Below the pieces are notes generated by a model, which was not told the DNA's origin, did not search any database, and saw only the letters and a program-made list of their open reading frames with translations. The position numbers and the translations under genes are program-made. From JBLHGU01 sp047615875 (GTDB lineage: Bacteria > Pseudomonadota > Gammaproteobacteria > Arenicellales > CAJQKF01), in contig JBLHGU010000023.1 of NCBI GenBank assembly GCA_047615875.1, positions 1-44,631 of the forward strand: a DNA stretch of 44,631 nucleotides, given 5' to 3'. The first letter of the stretch is position 1. The number at the start of each line of letters is the position of its first letter. Below, one piece after another: positions 9,175 to 16,919 of the stretch.

Positions 9175-10428
9175 ATGGCAGCAGACAAACCTTTAGTAAG
9201 CGTTAATGGACGAGACTATCAGTGGCCAAACCAACCCTGTGTGGTGGTTTGTATTGATGGTTCTGAACCCGACTATATCGAGCAGGCAATAGCTGCTGGT
9301 GTCATGCCGTGGATGAAACGACTGGTGGAATCTCAGGGTAGCGATCTGCGTGCAGACTGCGTGGTGCCCAGTTTTACCAACCCGAACAATATCTCTATCG
9401 TCACTGGTGTGGCGCCGGTGGTTCACGGTATTTGCGGAAATTTTTACTATGACCGCGAAAATGATCGCGAAGTGATGATGAATGAGCCGGAACTTCTGCG
9501 TACACCAACCATATTCAAGGCTTTTCAGGAAGCCGGTGCAAAAATTGCTGTGGTAACGGCTAAAGACAAACTGCGTCGATTGCTGGGCAATGAGCTGAAT
9601 TTTGGCAAAGATGGCGCCATTTGTTTTTCGTCTGAAAAATCTGATCAGGTTAGTCTTGCCGACAATGGTATCGACGATGTACTGGGACTGGTTGGTATGG
9701 AAGTGCCGTCTGTTTACAGCGCAGAATTGTCCGAGTTCATTTTTGCTGCTGGCGTCCGGCTGATGGAAACGGTCCGACCGGATATAATGTATCTGTCGAC
9801 TACCGACTACATTCAGCACAAATTCGCTCCTGGCAGCGAGGGCGCCAACAAATTCTACGCCATGATGGACAGCTACTGGGCCAGACTAGACGAATTGGGT
9901 GCTCTGGTGGCACTGACAGCAGATCACGGCATGAATGCCAAGCATAATCAGGCAGGTGATCCGAATGTTATCTATCTACAAGATGTATTCGATGAGATGC
10001 TCTCTCCAGCTGCCGCACGAGTTATTTTACCGATAACCGATCCCTATGTGGTGCACCACGGCGCGCTGGGTTCTTATGCCACAGTTTATACCCCTGACGA
10101 CGCTGACCTAGACGACCTTAAGACAAGATTGATGGCTATAGAAGGCATTGAAGCCGTGTATAAAAACAAGGAGGGATGTGCCCATTTTCAGTTGGCTAAT
10201 GACCGTATGGGTGACCTGATTTTGGTTTCCGAACGTAACACTGTGATCGGCACTACTGCTTCCCGTCATGATTTGTCAGGACTAGAAGTACCACTTCGAT
10301 CACATGGCGGTGTTACTGAGCAACGTGTTCCGCTGATCGTAAGCAAACCGGTATCCGGTCTGGACGAAAACCTTCAGCTTCGAAATTTCGATATTTTTGA
10401 CGTGGCTCTAAATCACACCACCTATTAA
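9175..10428 (+). CDS. phnA: Phosphonoacetate hydrolase
   Basis: A 417-residue alkaline phosphatase superfamily zinc enzyme that cleaves the C-P bond of phosphonoacetate to acetate and phosphate. The metal-binding aspartate is in VVVCIDGSEPDY, and the nucleophile is Thr68 in PSFTNPNNISIVTG, the same position as reported for the Sinorhizobium enzyme. Further ligands are in ADHGMNAKHNQ and in SHGGVTEQRVP near the C-terminus. It lies 129 bases after the lysR gene and 27 bases before phnY. With phnW and phnY it completes the phosphonoacetate route for AEP, an alternative to phosphonatase PhnX, which is absent here. Confidence 0.93.
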   Translation: MAADKPLVSVNGRDYQWPNQPCVVVCIDGSEPDYIEQAIAAGVMPWMKRLVESQGSDLRADCVVPSFTNPNNISIVTGVAPVVHGICGNFYYDRENDREVMMNEPELLRTPTIFKAFQEAGAKIAVVTAKDKLRRLLGNELNFGKDGAICFSSEKSDQVSLADNGIDDVLGLVGMEVPSVYSAELSEFIFAAGVRLMETVRPDIMYLSTTDYIQHKFAPGSEGANKFYAMMDSYWARLDELGALVALTADHGMNAKHNQAGDPNVIYLQDVFDEMLSPAAARVILPITDPYVVHHGALGSYATVYTPDDADLDDLKTRLMAIEGIEAVYKNKEGCAHFQLANDRMGDLILVSERNTVIGTTASRHDLSGLEVPLRSHGGVTEQRVPLIVSKPVSGLDENLQLRNFDIFDVALNHTTY

Positions 10429-10455
10429 ACCGCAACCATTCAAGACGACCCCAAT

Positions 10456-11883
10456 ATGACAATCAGGCATGAAAAAATGCGCATCGCAGGCAAACTGGTC
10501 GATGGTGACGCAGGACAACCCATAGAAGTACTCAATCCTTATAACGGTGAAGTTGTTGGCACTGTGCCGCGTGCTAGCCGAGAACAGGTAGCTGCTGCAT
10601 TTGAAATCGCGGCTAATTACAAACCTAAATTGACCCGCTACGAGCGTCAGCAAATTCTCAGCAAAATTGCCGAGATAATTGTTGCCCGTAAAGAAGAAAT
10701 ATCTGATCTGATTACCGCTGAATGCGGACTTAGCAAGAAGGACAGTATTTACGAAGTAGGTCGTGCCTTTGACGTATACAGTCTGGCAGGCCAATTGTGT
10801 ATTAACGACGACGGGCAGATTTTTTCCTGCGACCTGACACCTCATGGCAAGCAGCGTAAGATTTTTACCCAGCGTGAGCCTCTGAATGCGATCTCTGCAA
10901 TCACGCCGTTCAATCATCCGCTGAATATGATTTCACACAAGATTGCACCGTCTATTGCCACCAATAATTGTATGGTTGCTAAGCCCACAGAGCAGACTCC
11001 TTTAACAGCGCTGTTATTGGCGGATATTGTTTACGAGGCAGGCTTACCCGTTGAAATGCTATCTGTGGTCACAGGTTTGCCAGAAGATATGGGTGACGAG
11101 ATGATCACCAATCCTAATATCAATCTGGTGACATTTACCGGTAGTGTTGGCGTAGGCAAATACATAGCCGAAAATGCTGGTTATCGTCGAACTGTGCTGG
11201 AGTTAGGTGGTAACTCTCCACTGATTGTTATGGACGATGCCGATCTGGATAAGGCAGCGGAGCTGGCAGTAGCTGGTGGAACCAAGAACTCAGGTCAGCG
11301 CTGTACTGCAGTTAAACGGGTATTGTGTGTTGAATCTGTTGCAGATGACTTCGCTGCTTTAGTAGCGGAGAAGGCGGCGAAATTAAAGTACGGCGATCCA
11401 ATGGATCCAGATACAGATATCGGCACGGTGATTAACGAAGAGGCAGCGATTCTGTTTCAGAATAGAGTCAATGATGCCATCTCAAAAGGCGCTAAGTTAT
11501 TGTATGGCAACGATCGCCAGGGCGCTGTCTATTCACCTACTGTACTAGATCATGTTCCCTTTGATTGTGAACTGGTTCGTGAAGAAACTTTTGGACCGCC
11601 TATCCCAATTATCCGTGTTCGAGATATCGATCACGCCATCGAAGTAGCAAATTCAACAGCCTTCGGTTTGTCTTCAGGTGTTTGTACTAACCGTATGGAT
11701 GACATTGTTCGGTTTATTAATGAGCTTGAGACCGGTACCGTAAATATATGGGAAGTTCCTGGCTACCGAATTGAGATGTCTCCCTTTGGTGGTATCAAGG
11801 ATTCAGGCCTGGGCTACAAGGAAGGCGTAATTGAAGCTATGGCGAGTTACACCACAGTAAAAACCTTCTCATTACCCTGGTAG
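10456..11883 (+). CDS. phnY: Phosphonoacetaldehyde dehydrogenase
   Basis: A 475-residue NAD(P)-dependent aldehyde dehydrogenase converting phosphonoacetaldehyde to phosphonoacetate. The family hallmarks are ITPFNHPLNM (catalytic Asn153), FTGSVGVGKYI (cofactor loop), LELGGNSPLIV (general base Glu249), NSGQRCTAVKR (catalytic Cys283) and EETFGPPIPI. It is 27 bases downstream of phnA and probably in one transcript with it. Context distinguishes it from other members of the superfamily. The start at 10456 has only a weak ribosome-binding site; an in-frame ATG at 10477 is an alternative. The gene ends five bases before the convergent small exported protein gene. Confidence 0.9.
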   Translation: MTIRHEKMRIAGKLVDGDAGQPIEVLNPYNGEVVGTVPRASREQVAAAFEIAANYKPKLTRYERQQILSKIAEIIVARKEEISDLITAECGLSKKDSIYEVGRAFDVYSLAGQLCINDDGQIFSCDLTPHGKQRKIFTQREPLNAISAITPFNHPLNMISHKIAPSIATNNCMVAKPTEQTPLTALLLADIVYEAGLPVEMLSVVTGLPEDMGDEMITNPNINLVTFTGSVGVGKYIAENAGYRRTVLELGGNSPLIVMDDADLDKAAELAVAGGTKNSGQRCTAVKRVLCVESVADDFAALVAEKAAKLKYGDPMDPDTDIGTVINEEAAILFQNRVNDAISKGAKLLYGNDRQGAVYSPTVLDHVPFDCELVREETFGPPIPIIRVRDIDHAIEVANSTAFGLSSGVCTNRMDDIVRFINELETGTVNIWEVPGYRIEMSPFGGIKDSGLGYKEGVIEAMASYTTVKTFSLPW

Positions 11884-11887
11884 TGGA

Positions 11888-12427
11888 TTAACGAATTTCA
11901 AAGCTGGTCGAGCCATCGGCCAGTCTCGTTATGTTGTAGATCTTTCCATCCAGAGCGATATTCAGATGTAATTCAGTGATGGCTGCAAGTGCTTTCCTGA
12001 ATTCATCCGCATCTATATTGCTCGCATCGTTTTTGATCGTTACCGGAATGCTATAAAAAAGCCCCCACTCATTCACCACACCGATACGATTCGCCAGTCG
12101 GTCTATCCTTCGCAACAGCAGCTCTTCTTTCTCAAAGTCGTTAAATTCGGCAAACCCTTTCAGGTTTTCGCTGGATGATTGTTCCTCAAAATACAGTTTC
12201 AGACGATTAGATTTTACATCGAAGATTTGGTTGGAGAGGCAAAGAATCGGTGGCTCTAAGCCATCGGCCAGGAGGCGTTTGCATTTTGTTTCCTGTCGAA
12301 ACTGATACAGAAAAAAATCAAACAAGCTTACTGGGTTTGCAACGGCTTGTTCAAGCGGGTTATTGGCAAAGCCTGGCGCGCTTGCAAAGATAAGTGCAGT
12401 TAGTAGCAGAATTTTAAGATTTTTCAT
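11888..12427 (-). CDS. Hypothetical exported protein
   Basis: I do not recognise this protein. Starting at the ATG at 12427 it has 179 residues and a standard signal peptide (MKNLKILLLTALIFASAPGFA, cleavage near residue 20), so it is probably periplasmic or lipid-free secreted. An in-frame ATG at 12442 would add five residues ahead of the signal peptide and is less likely. The mature part is charged and has two cysteines close together (TKCKRLLADGLEPPILCLS). It is convergent with phnY with only a four-base gap and is monocistronic. No link to phosphonate metabolism is evident. Confidence 0.6.
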   Translation of the reverse strand: MKNLKILLLTALIFASAPGFANNPLEQAVANPVSLFDFFLYQFRQETKCKRLLADGLEPPILCLSNQIFDVKSNRLKLYFEEQSSSENLKGFAEFNDFEKEELLLRRIDRLANRIGVVNEWGLFYSIPVTIKNDASNIDADEFRKALAAITELHLNIALDGKIYNITRLADGSTSFEIR

Positions 12428-12547
12428 CACAGGTCGGTCCAAAGATAGGCTTAACTTGTAGAGTATAGCCCGGACAGTTAGTTCCGTTTCAATCAGAAAT
12501 TGAGAAATATCAGGACTTTTATAGGTGACCGTCTGGGAATTGCGGAG

Positions 12548-12569
12548 GATGAGTTATACCCATCCTTCG
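12548..12569. repeat. Single degenerate GATGGGT..ACCCATCC palindromic unit
   Basis: The unit GATGAGTTATACCCATCC plus TTCG resembles the right arm of the repeat pairs at 15718 and 36595, with several changes. No matching left arm is seen nearby. It lies in the 264-base gene-free interval between 12443 and 12706, in which nothing else was recognised. Confidence 0.5.
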
Positions 12570-12706
12570 TAAATCATCAACATAATATCCGGTAGATGAA
12601 TGATAAGAATGGGCAGTTAGTTGACTTTGGCAACTATCCCAAGAATACTCGAAACAGGCATTCAGGTAGCTTGAGAATTGGCGATGCTGGCCATACATAA
12701 ATAATT

Positions 12707-13357
12707 ATGGGGTTTCTTCTTTTGATTGATATTGCACAGTATCTTCCAGGTGTTATTGCTGCATATACGATTTTATTTGTCGGTGCATCCTCGCCTGGCC
12801 CATCAGTGGCGATGTTGATAGGAATTGCGACAGAGCAAGGTCGGACGCCAGCATTAGTTGCAACTTTGGGAATCGCATTCGGTAGTGTGACGGTAAATAT
12901 ACTAACTCTATTGGGAGTAGGGTTGATCGTTTCGCAAGCCGCGTGGGCAATGAGCTTACTCCTCATCATTGGAGGGATCTACCTTCTTTATCTTGCATAC
13001 GGAGCATTCAAGAAATCAGTCCATCCGCCAGAATTGCAACCTATGAGCTCAGTTTATCGCTTGCCAGTGAAGCATTTCATTAAGGGTTATCTGTTGCAGG
13101 TGACAAATCCTAAGACCATTTCTTTCTGGCTAGCGATCGCTTCTGTTGGGGCAGTGGATGGAGCCTCAGCTGAAGTTATAGTTCTATTTGCTGCAGGCGG
13201 ATTCTTAATATCATTTACCTGTCATGGTGCATGGGCTTTGGCGCTTTCAATTGGTCATGTTAGGTCAGCTTATTTCGCTAAACGTAGATGGATAGAAGCT
13301 ACTTTAGGATGTTTCTTAACTTTCTTTGCCTTCAAATTGGTTTCATCGGAGAGATAG
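12707..13357 (+). CDS. LysE/RhtB-family exporter
   Basis: A 216-residue inner-membrane protein with about six hydrophobic segments and the LysE family signature near the N-terminus (SSPGPSVAMLIGIATEQGR), followed by LLIIGGIYLLYLAYGAFK. Family members export amino acids or related small zwitterions. Its last 33 bases overlap the upstream-most possible start of the sulfatase gene, and it is only 7 bases before that gene's preferred start, so the two are likely co-transcribed. The substrate is unknown; export of an amino compound linked to the sulfatase reaction is a guess. Confidence 0.85.
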   Translation: MGFLLLIDIAQYLPGVIAAYTILFVGASSPGPSVAMLIGIATEQGRTPALVATLGIAFGSVTVNILTLLGVGLIVSQAAWAMSLLLIIGGIYLLYLAYGAFKKSVHPPELQPMSSVYRLPVKHFIKGYLLQVTNPKTISFWLAIASVGAVDGASAEVIVLFAAGGFLISFTCHGAWALALSIGHVRSAYFAKRRWIEATLGCFLTFFAFKLVSSER

Positions 13358-13364
13358 GGCATTG

Positions 13365-14894
13365 ATGCACAAAAAACCGAATATCGTTGTTATTCAGGCT
13401 GACCAATTGTCGGCTCTTGCTTTGAGCCTATATGGCGGTTTTTGTAAGACACCGACTTTGGATAAGCTGGCTGCGAACAGTGTAGTTTTCGAGAATGCCT
13501 ACTGCAATTATCCTTTGTGTGCACCTTCACGTTTATCAATGATGACTGGTCGGCTTACTTCCGACATAGGGGCCTACGATAATGCGGCAGAGCTCCCTTC
13601 CGCTATCCCAACCTTCGCTCACTACCTGCGCAATGCCGGATACCATACATGCCTTAGTGGCAAGATGCATTTCATAGGCGCTGATCAACATCATGGTTTC
13701 GAAGAGCGCTTAACAACAGAAATATATCCGGCCGGTTTTGACTGGTTACCAGATTGGGAGAGCAAGGTGCAAGCTTTCGTACCCATTCGCAATACGATCG
13801 AGCGTGCTGGTGTTAGTGCCTGGAACATGCAGCTCGCTTACGACGAAGACGTTACCGCCCAGGCTACCCGCAAGATTTATGAATACGCACGCGATCCCGG
13901 GCAACCATTTTGTTTGACGGTTTCTTTGACGCATCCGCACCCGCCTTTTTTGACGACGCCGGAGTACTGGGAGCGTTATGGCGAAACTGAGGTCCCAGCT
14001 CCGCGTGTTTCTCGTTTACCGGATGAATCGCTCGACCCGCACAGTGTTCGCTGCCGCCGACTAATTGGTGTGCTAGATGATGATGTCGACGCCAATATGA
14101 TAAGTGCATCTCGACGTGCCTATTGTGGAATGGTCAGCTACTTTGACGACAAGCTCAAACAAGTCATTGAGGCATTGAATGCAGCCGATTTGCTTGATAA
14201 TACTGCAATCTTTGTGGTGGCCGATCACGGTGAAATGCTTGGTGAACGTGGCTTGTGGGCCAAGGATTGTTTTTTCGAATGGGCGATGCGAATTCCTGTC
14301 ATTGCAAAAATTCCCGGCATCAACGGAGGCAAACGGCTTAATGGCAATGTGTCGCTACTTGATCTGACTCCGACTTTGCTGGAACTCGCCGGTGTTTCAG
14401 CCGATCAAATAGTGACACCCATGCATGGGAATAGCCTGAACGGTGTGATTGCCGGAACCACCACGGATTGGCCCGATCATGCGCTAGCAGAATATAGCGC
14501 CGAAGCAGCTGAGGCTCCGATGGTGATGATTCGTCGAGGTGCCTATAAGTACGTCCATGCTGCCGGTGATCCTTCGATGTTGTACGATTTGCAAAGTGAT
14601 CCAGATGAACTTGTGAATCTCTCGGATAATCCTTCCCAAGTTAATCGAGTAGCTAAATTTTCAGACGAAGTAAATGCTCGTTGGGACCTTAATGCGATGG
14701 ATGTCAATATTCGCCAAAGCCAACGCCAGCGTAAATTGGTAAGTCTGGCACTTGCGAAAGGCCGCCAGGAAATCTGGGACTATGAACCACAACCGGATTA
14801 TTCCAAGCTGTATGTTCGCGACCCGGGTGGAGCAGAGCTGACCGATAGAAAGGTGCGTGTTGCTGCCAAAGGCTATCGCTTACCTGGAAAATAA
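13365..14894 (+). CDS. Choline-sulfatase-like type I sulfatase
   Basis: A 509-residue sulfatase that would hydrolyse a sulfate ester such as choline-O-sulfate, releasing sulfate. The metal-binding aspartate is in VVIQADQLSALAL, and the formylglycine motif is LCAPSRLSMMTGR with Cys52 as the residue to be modified. Later metal ligands are in VVADHGEMLGERG. The C-terminus (RKLVSLALAKGRQEIWDYEP, then YVRD) matches the tail of choline-sulfatases of the BetC group. No signal peptide is seen, as is usual for BetC. The ATG at 13365 is preferred over one at 13326 because the core begins there. No betA or betB lies nearby, so the substrate may differ from choline sulfate. Confidence 0.8.
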   Translation: MHKKPNIVVIQADQLSALALSLYGGFCKTPTLDKLAANSVVFENAYCNYPLCAPSRLSMMTGRLTSDIGAYDNAAELPSAIPTFAHYLRNAGYHTCLSGKMHFIGADQHHGFEERLTTEIYPAGFDWLPDWESKVQAFVPIRNTIERAGVSAWNMQLAYDEDVTAQATRKIYEYARDPGQPFCLTVSLTHPHPPFLTTPEYWERYGETEVPAPRVSRLPDESLDPHSVRCRRLIGVLDDDVDANMISASRRAYCGMVSYFDDKLKQVIEALNAADLLDNTAIFVVADHGEMLGERGLWAKDCFFEWAMRIPVIAKIPGINGGKRLNGNVSLLDLTPTLLELAGVSADQIVTPMHGNSLNGVIAGTTTDWPDHALAEYSAEAAEAPMVMIRRGAYKYVHAAGDPSMLYDLQSDPDELVNLSDNPSQVNRVAKFSDEVNARWDLNAMDVNIRQSQRQRKLVSLALAKGRQEIWDYEPQPDYSKLYVRDPGGAELTDRKVRVAAKGYRLPGK

Positions 14895-15011
14895 CAACAA
14901 GTCTTTACTCGTTACGCTTTTTCTGGAAGTGGTTGGTTAGGATGTTAGCGTGGATAATGACTATTTTTGTAATGCGCGCAATGGCGACCAGCATCAATCT
15001 GTAACCAGTTT

Positions 15012-15641
15012 ATGAACATAGAATTACTCAGTTTTCTTATCCTGTCTTTCTTTATAGCAATTACTCCAGGACCCAGTGTTATTTATGTTGTGTCTTATAG
15101 TTTGAGATATGGCCCTAAAGCGGGCGTTATATCTACACTTGGAATTAACATAGGCTCAGTTATCGCGATATTAATTGCGGCTTTTGGTCTTTCTTCGTTA
15201 CTAGTTATCTATCCAAATGCGATGACTATCATCCAGGTTGTTGGTGGCATTTTCGTTATCTACCTTGCAACTGGCATGTGGCCTCGTGGCTCGGCTGTAG
15301 AATTGAGCGGCCAGGAATTAACCGAGAAAAGTTATAGGAATCTATTTAAAAATGGCGTCATTACTAGTGCCTTAAATCCTAAAGATATTTTGTTTTACAC
15401 GGCCTTCATTCCTACATTTATACCGCCAGAGATTGTAGGGGAATCTTATCAAGCTTATTTTCTGTTGCTGGCATTTTCATACATGGCTATTGGCTTTGTA
15501 ACAAAAAGTGCGTTCGCAATATTCTCAGGATACACAAGAAAAGAGTTACTCTCAAAAAACACCGGTATATTGAATTACTCGTCTTCGATAATGCTATTTG
15601 CGTTAGGACTGTTTCTTGTTGGGAAATCGTTAAGTCAGTAA
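15012..15641 (+). CDS. LysE/RhtB-family exporter
   Basis: A 209-residue inner-membrane protein with about six membrane segments and the family motif ITPGPSVIYVVSYSLRYGPK near the N-terminus, then NPKDILFYTAFIPTF in the middle. It is a second LysE-type exporter in the same orientation, 117 bases after the sulfatase gene; identity with the exporter at 12707 is limited to family level. Export of an amino acid or similar small molecule is the family role. The substrate cannot be deduced. Confidence 0.85.
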   Translation: MNIELLSFLILSFFIAITPGPSVIYVVSYSLRYGPKAGVISTLGINIGSVIAILIAAFGLSSLLVIYPNAMTIIQVVGGIFVIYLATGMWPRGSAVELSGQELTEKSYRNLFKNGVITSALNPKDILFYTAFIPTFIPPEIVGESYQAYFLLLAFSYMAIGFVTKSAFAIFSGYTRKELLSKNTGILNYSSSIMLFALGLFLVGKSLSQ

Positions 15642-15642
15642 T

Positions 15643-15738
15643 GTAGGATGGGTGACACCCATCAAGAGGATTTTGTAGTGGAATGATATTTTGCAGTAGA
15701 CATCTGTTAGCCGAAGAGATGAGTTTCACCTATCCTAC
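15643..15738. repeat. Paired palindromic repeat (REP/BIME-like), GTAGGATGGGTG type
   Basis: Left arm at 15643-15663 (GTAGGATGGGTGACACCC..) and right arm at 15718-15738 are inverted copies matching at 18 of 21 positions, separated by 54 bases. Each arm is itself partly palindromic (GGGT..ACCC). The same layout recurs at 36522 and 36697. Together they can fold into one long hairpin after the exporter gene and may act as a transcript end. Confidence 0.8.
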
Positions 15739-15862
15739 GAATTCGGCCAGCATCTACAACGGTGGTCAATTATCGATAACCCCATAGGACTCCTGTTCAT
15801 AACATTTCCAATCTCGAAATCTGTTTGGTAGAGTGGTAGACACTTGATTAGGGGGATTATTG

Positions 15863-16780
15863 ATGTTGAGGGTGATTTTGTTTTTATTCGTGTTGACCTC
15901 AAGCAGCGCGGAGGCACAGAGGATTGAAGACGGGGCTCAGGCAGCCATGAGTGGAGATTACGCGAAAGCACTAGAAATTTGGACGTTATTCGCGGACCGA
16001 GGTGATTCTGTCGCCCAGTATAATCTAGGTCTCTTGTACTACTATGGATCCGGCGTGATCAAGGATGATACGAAGGCTATGTATTGGTATCGTAAAGCTG
16101 CTGAACAAGACTATGCTGAGGCACAATATCAGTTGGCCACGATGTACGAAACCGGTACTGGAGTATTAGTCAGCAACCAGACGGCCATTGGGTGGTACCG
16201 TAAAGCAGCGGCGCAAGATTTGGTGCCGGCGCAGGATGCATTGAAACGATTGCAGGGAGTTCCCCTGCCTAATTACAGTTTTTTAGTACAGGAGATCAAA
16301 GAACTATCCAAACTGAACCTCGAGTCTAGTCAACCCGATCAAAGCTCGGGAAATGCCACCCAGAATGGTCAATTAGCTGATACCTCTTACACACCACCAA
16401 TTGACAAAAGCACACCAGAACTAAATGAGAGGACTGTTGAATATCATTCACAACGGGTACAAATAGTAGATGTTGTGGAGGAACCTCCAGCACAGGGTGG
16501 CGCAGATCCGGTGCCGGTGCCGGTGCCGGTGCCGTTCCCGTTTCCGTTCAAACCGATCGATCTAAGCGATCCTGATATTTTATATAATATAGGCAAGCAA
16601 CATATGAATGGTGAGGGTGTCTCAATAAATTATTTGCAAGCGTATTTGTGGTTCACCCTGGCTCAGCAACACGGCAACGAGGATGCTGTAAAACGAAAGG
16701 CCATCATCCAAATGATCTTGCCCGATAGAAAGTATCGCGAAGCTCAGAGATTGGTTCGCGAGTTCAATTCAAAACATTGA
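15863..16780 (+). CDS. Exported Sel1-repeat protein
   Basis: A 305-residue protein with a signal peptide (about residues 1-18, ending SSSAEA) and Sel1-type TPR-like repeats: AQYNLGLLYYYGSGVIKDDTKAM.., AQYQLATMYETGTGV.., and one at the C-terminus (NIGKQHMNGEGVSINYLQAY). Such proteins are periplasmic scaffolds for protein-protein contacts. The linker between repeats is Ser/Gln/Thr rich and contains (PV)4 then PFPFPF, encoded by a hexanucleotide repeat at 16508-16546. The ATG at 15863 follows AGGGGGA and is preferred over TTG at 15860. It stands alone; partner proteins are unknown. Confidence 0.8.
   Translation: MLRVILFLFVLTSSSAEAQRIEDGAQAAMSGDYAKALEIWTLFADRGDSVAQYNLGLLYYYGSGVIKDDTKAMYWYRKAAEQDYAEAQYQLATMYETGTGVLVSNQTAIGWYRKAAAQDLVPAQDALKRLQGVPLPNYSFLVQEIKELSKLNLESSQPDQSSGNATQNGQLADTSYTPPIDKSTPELNERTVEYHSQRVQIVDVVEEPPAQGGADPVPVPVPVPFPFPFKPIDLSDPDILYNIGKQHMNGEGVSINYLQAYLWFTLAQQHGNEDAVKRKAIIQMILPDRKYREAQRLVREFNSKH
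16508..16546 (+). repeat. GTGCCG hexanucleotide tandem repeat inside the Sel1 gene
   Basis: Four perfect GTGCCG units run from 16511 to 16534, followed by the variant units TTCCCG and TTTCCG. The unit is a multiple of three, so changes in copy number would lengthen or shorten a Pro-Val linker without shifting the frame. Confidence 0.85.
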
Positions 16781-16919
16781 TTTCTAGCGGTTCAAATGGC
16801 CGGGTGTATACGCTTGAACTATATTTGTAGAAGTTGCTTTATATAGCCGTAGGAAGAGTATTTCTCGGCTCGATGGATGGCATAATCCCTAATAGATATA
16901 AATAACCTGCAGAACAAAT

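Noticed and set aside
9193..9819. Long minus-strand open frame (208 codons) opposite phnA
   Set aside because: The plus strand carries a complete phosphonoacetate hydrolase with all motifs. The minus-strand translation lacks recognisable domains and is a by-product of codon bias.
10408..10917. Minus-strand open frame opposite the start of phnY
   Set aside because: It overlaps the phnA end and the conserved N-terminus of the aldehyde dehydrogenase, and its protein has no domain pattern.
16508..16546. Phase-variable repeat controlling translation on/off
   Set aside because: The unit is six bases, so copy changes keep the reading frame.
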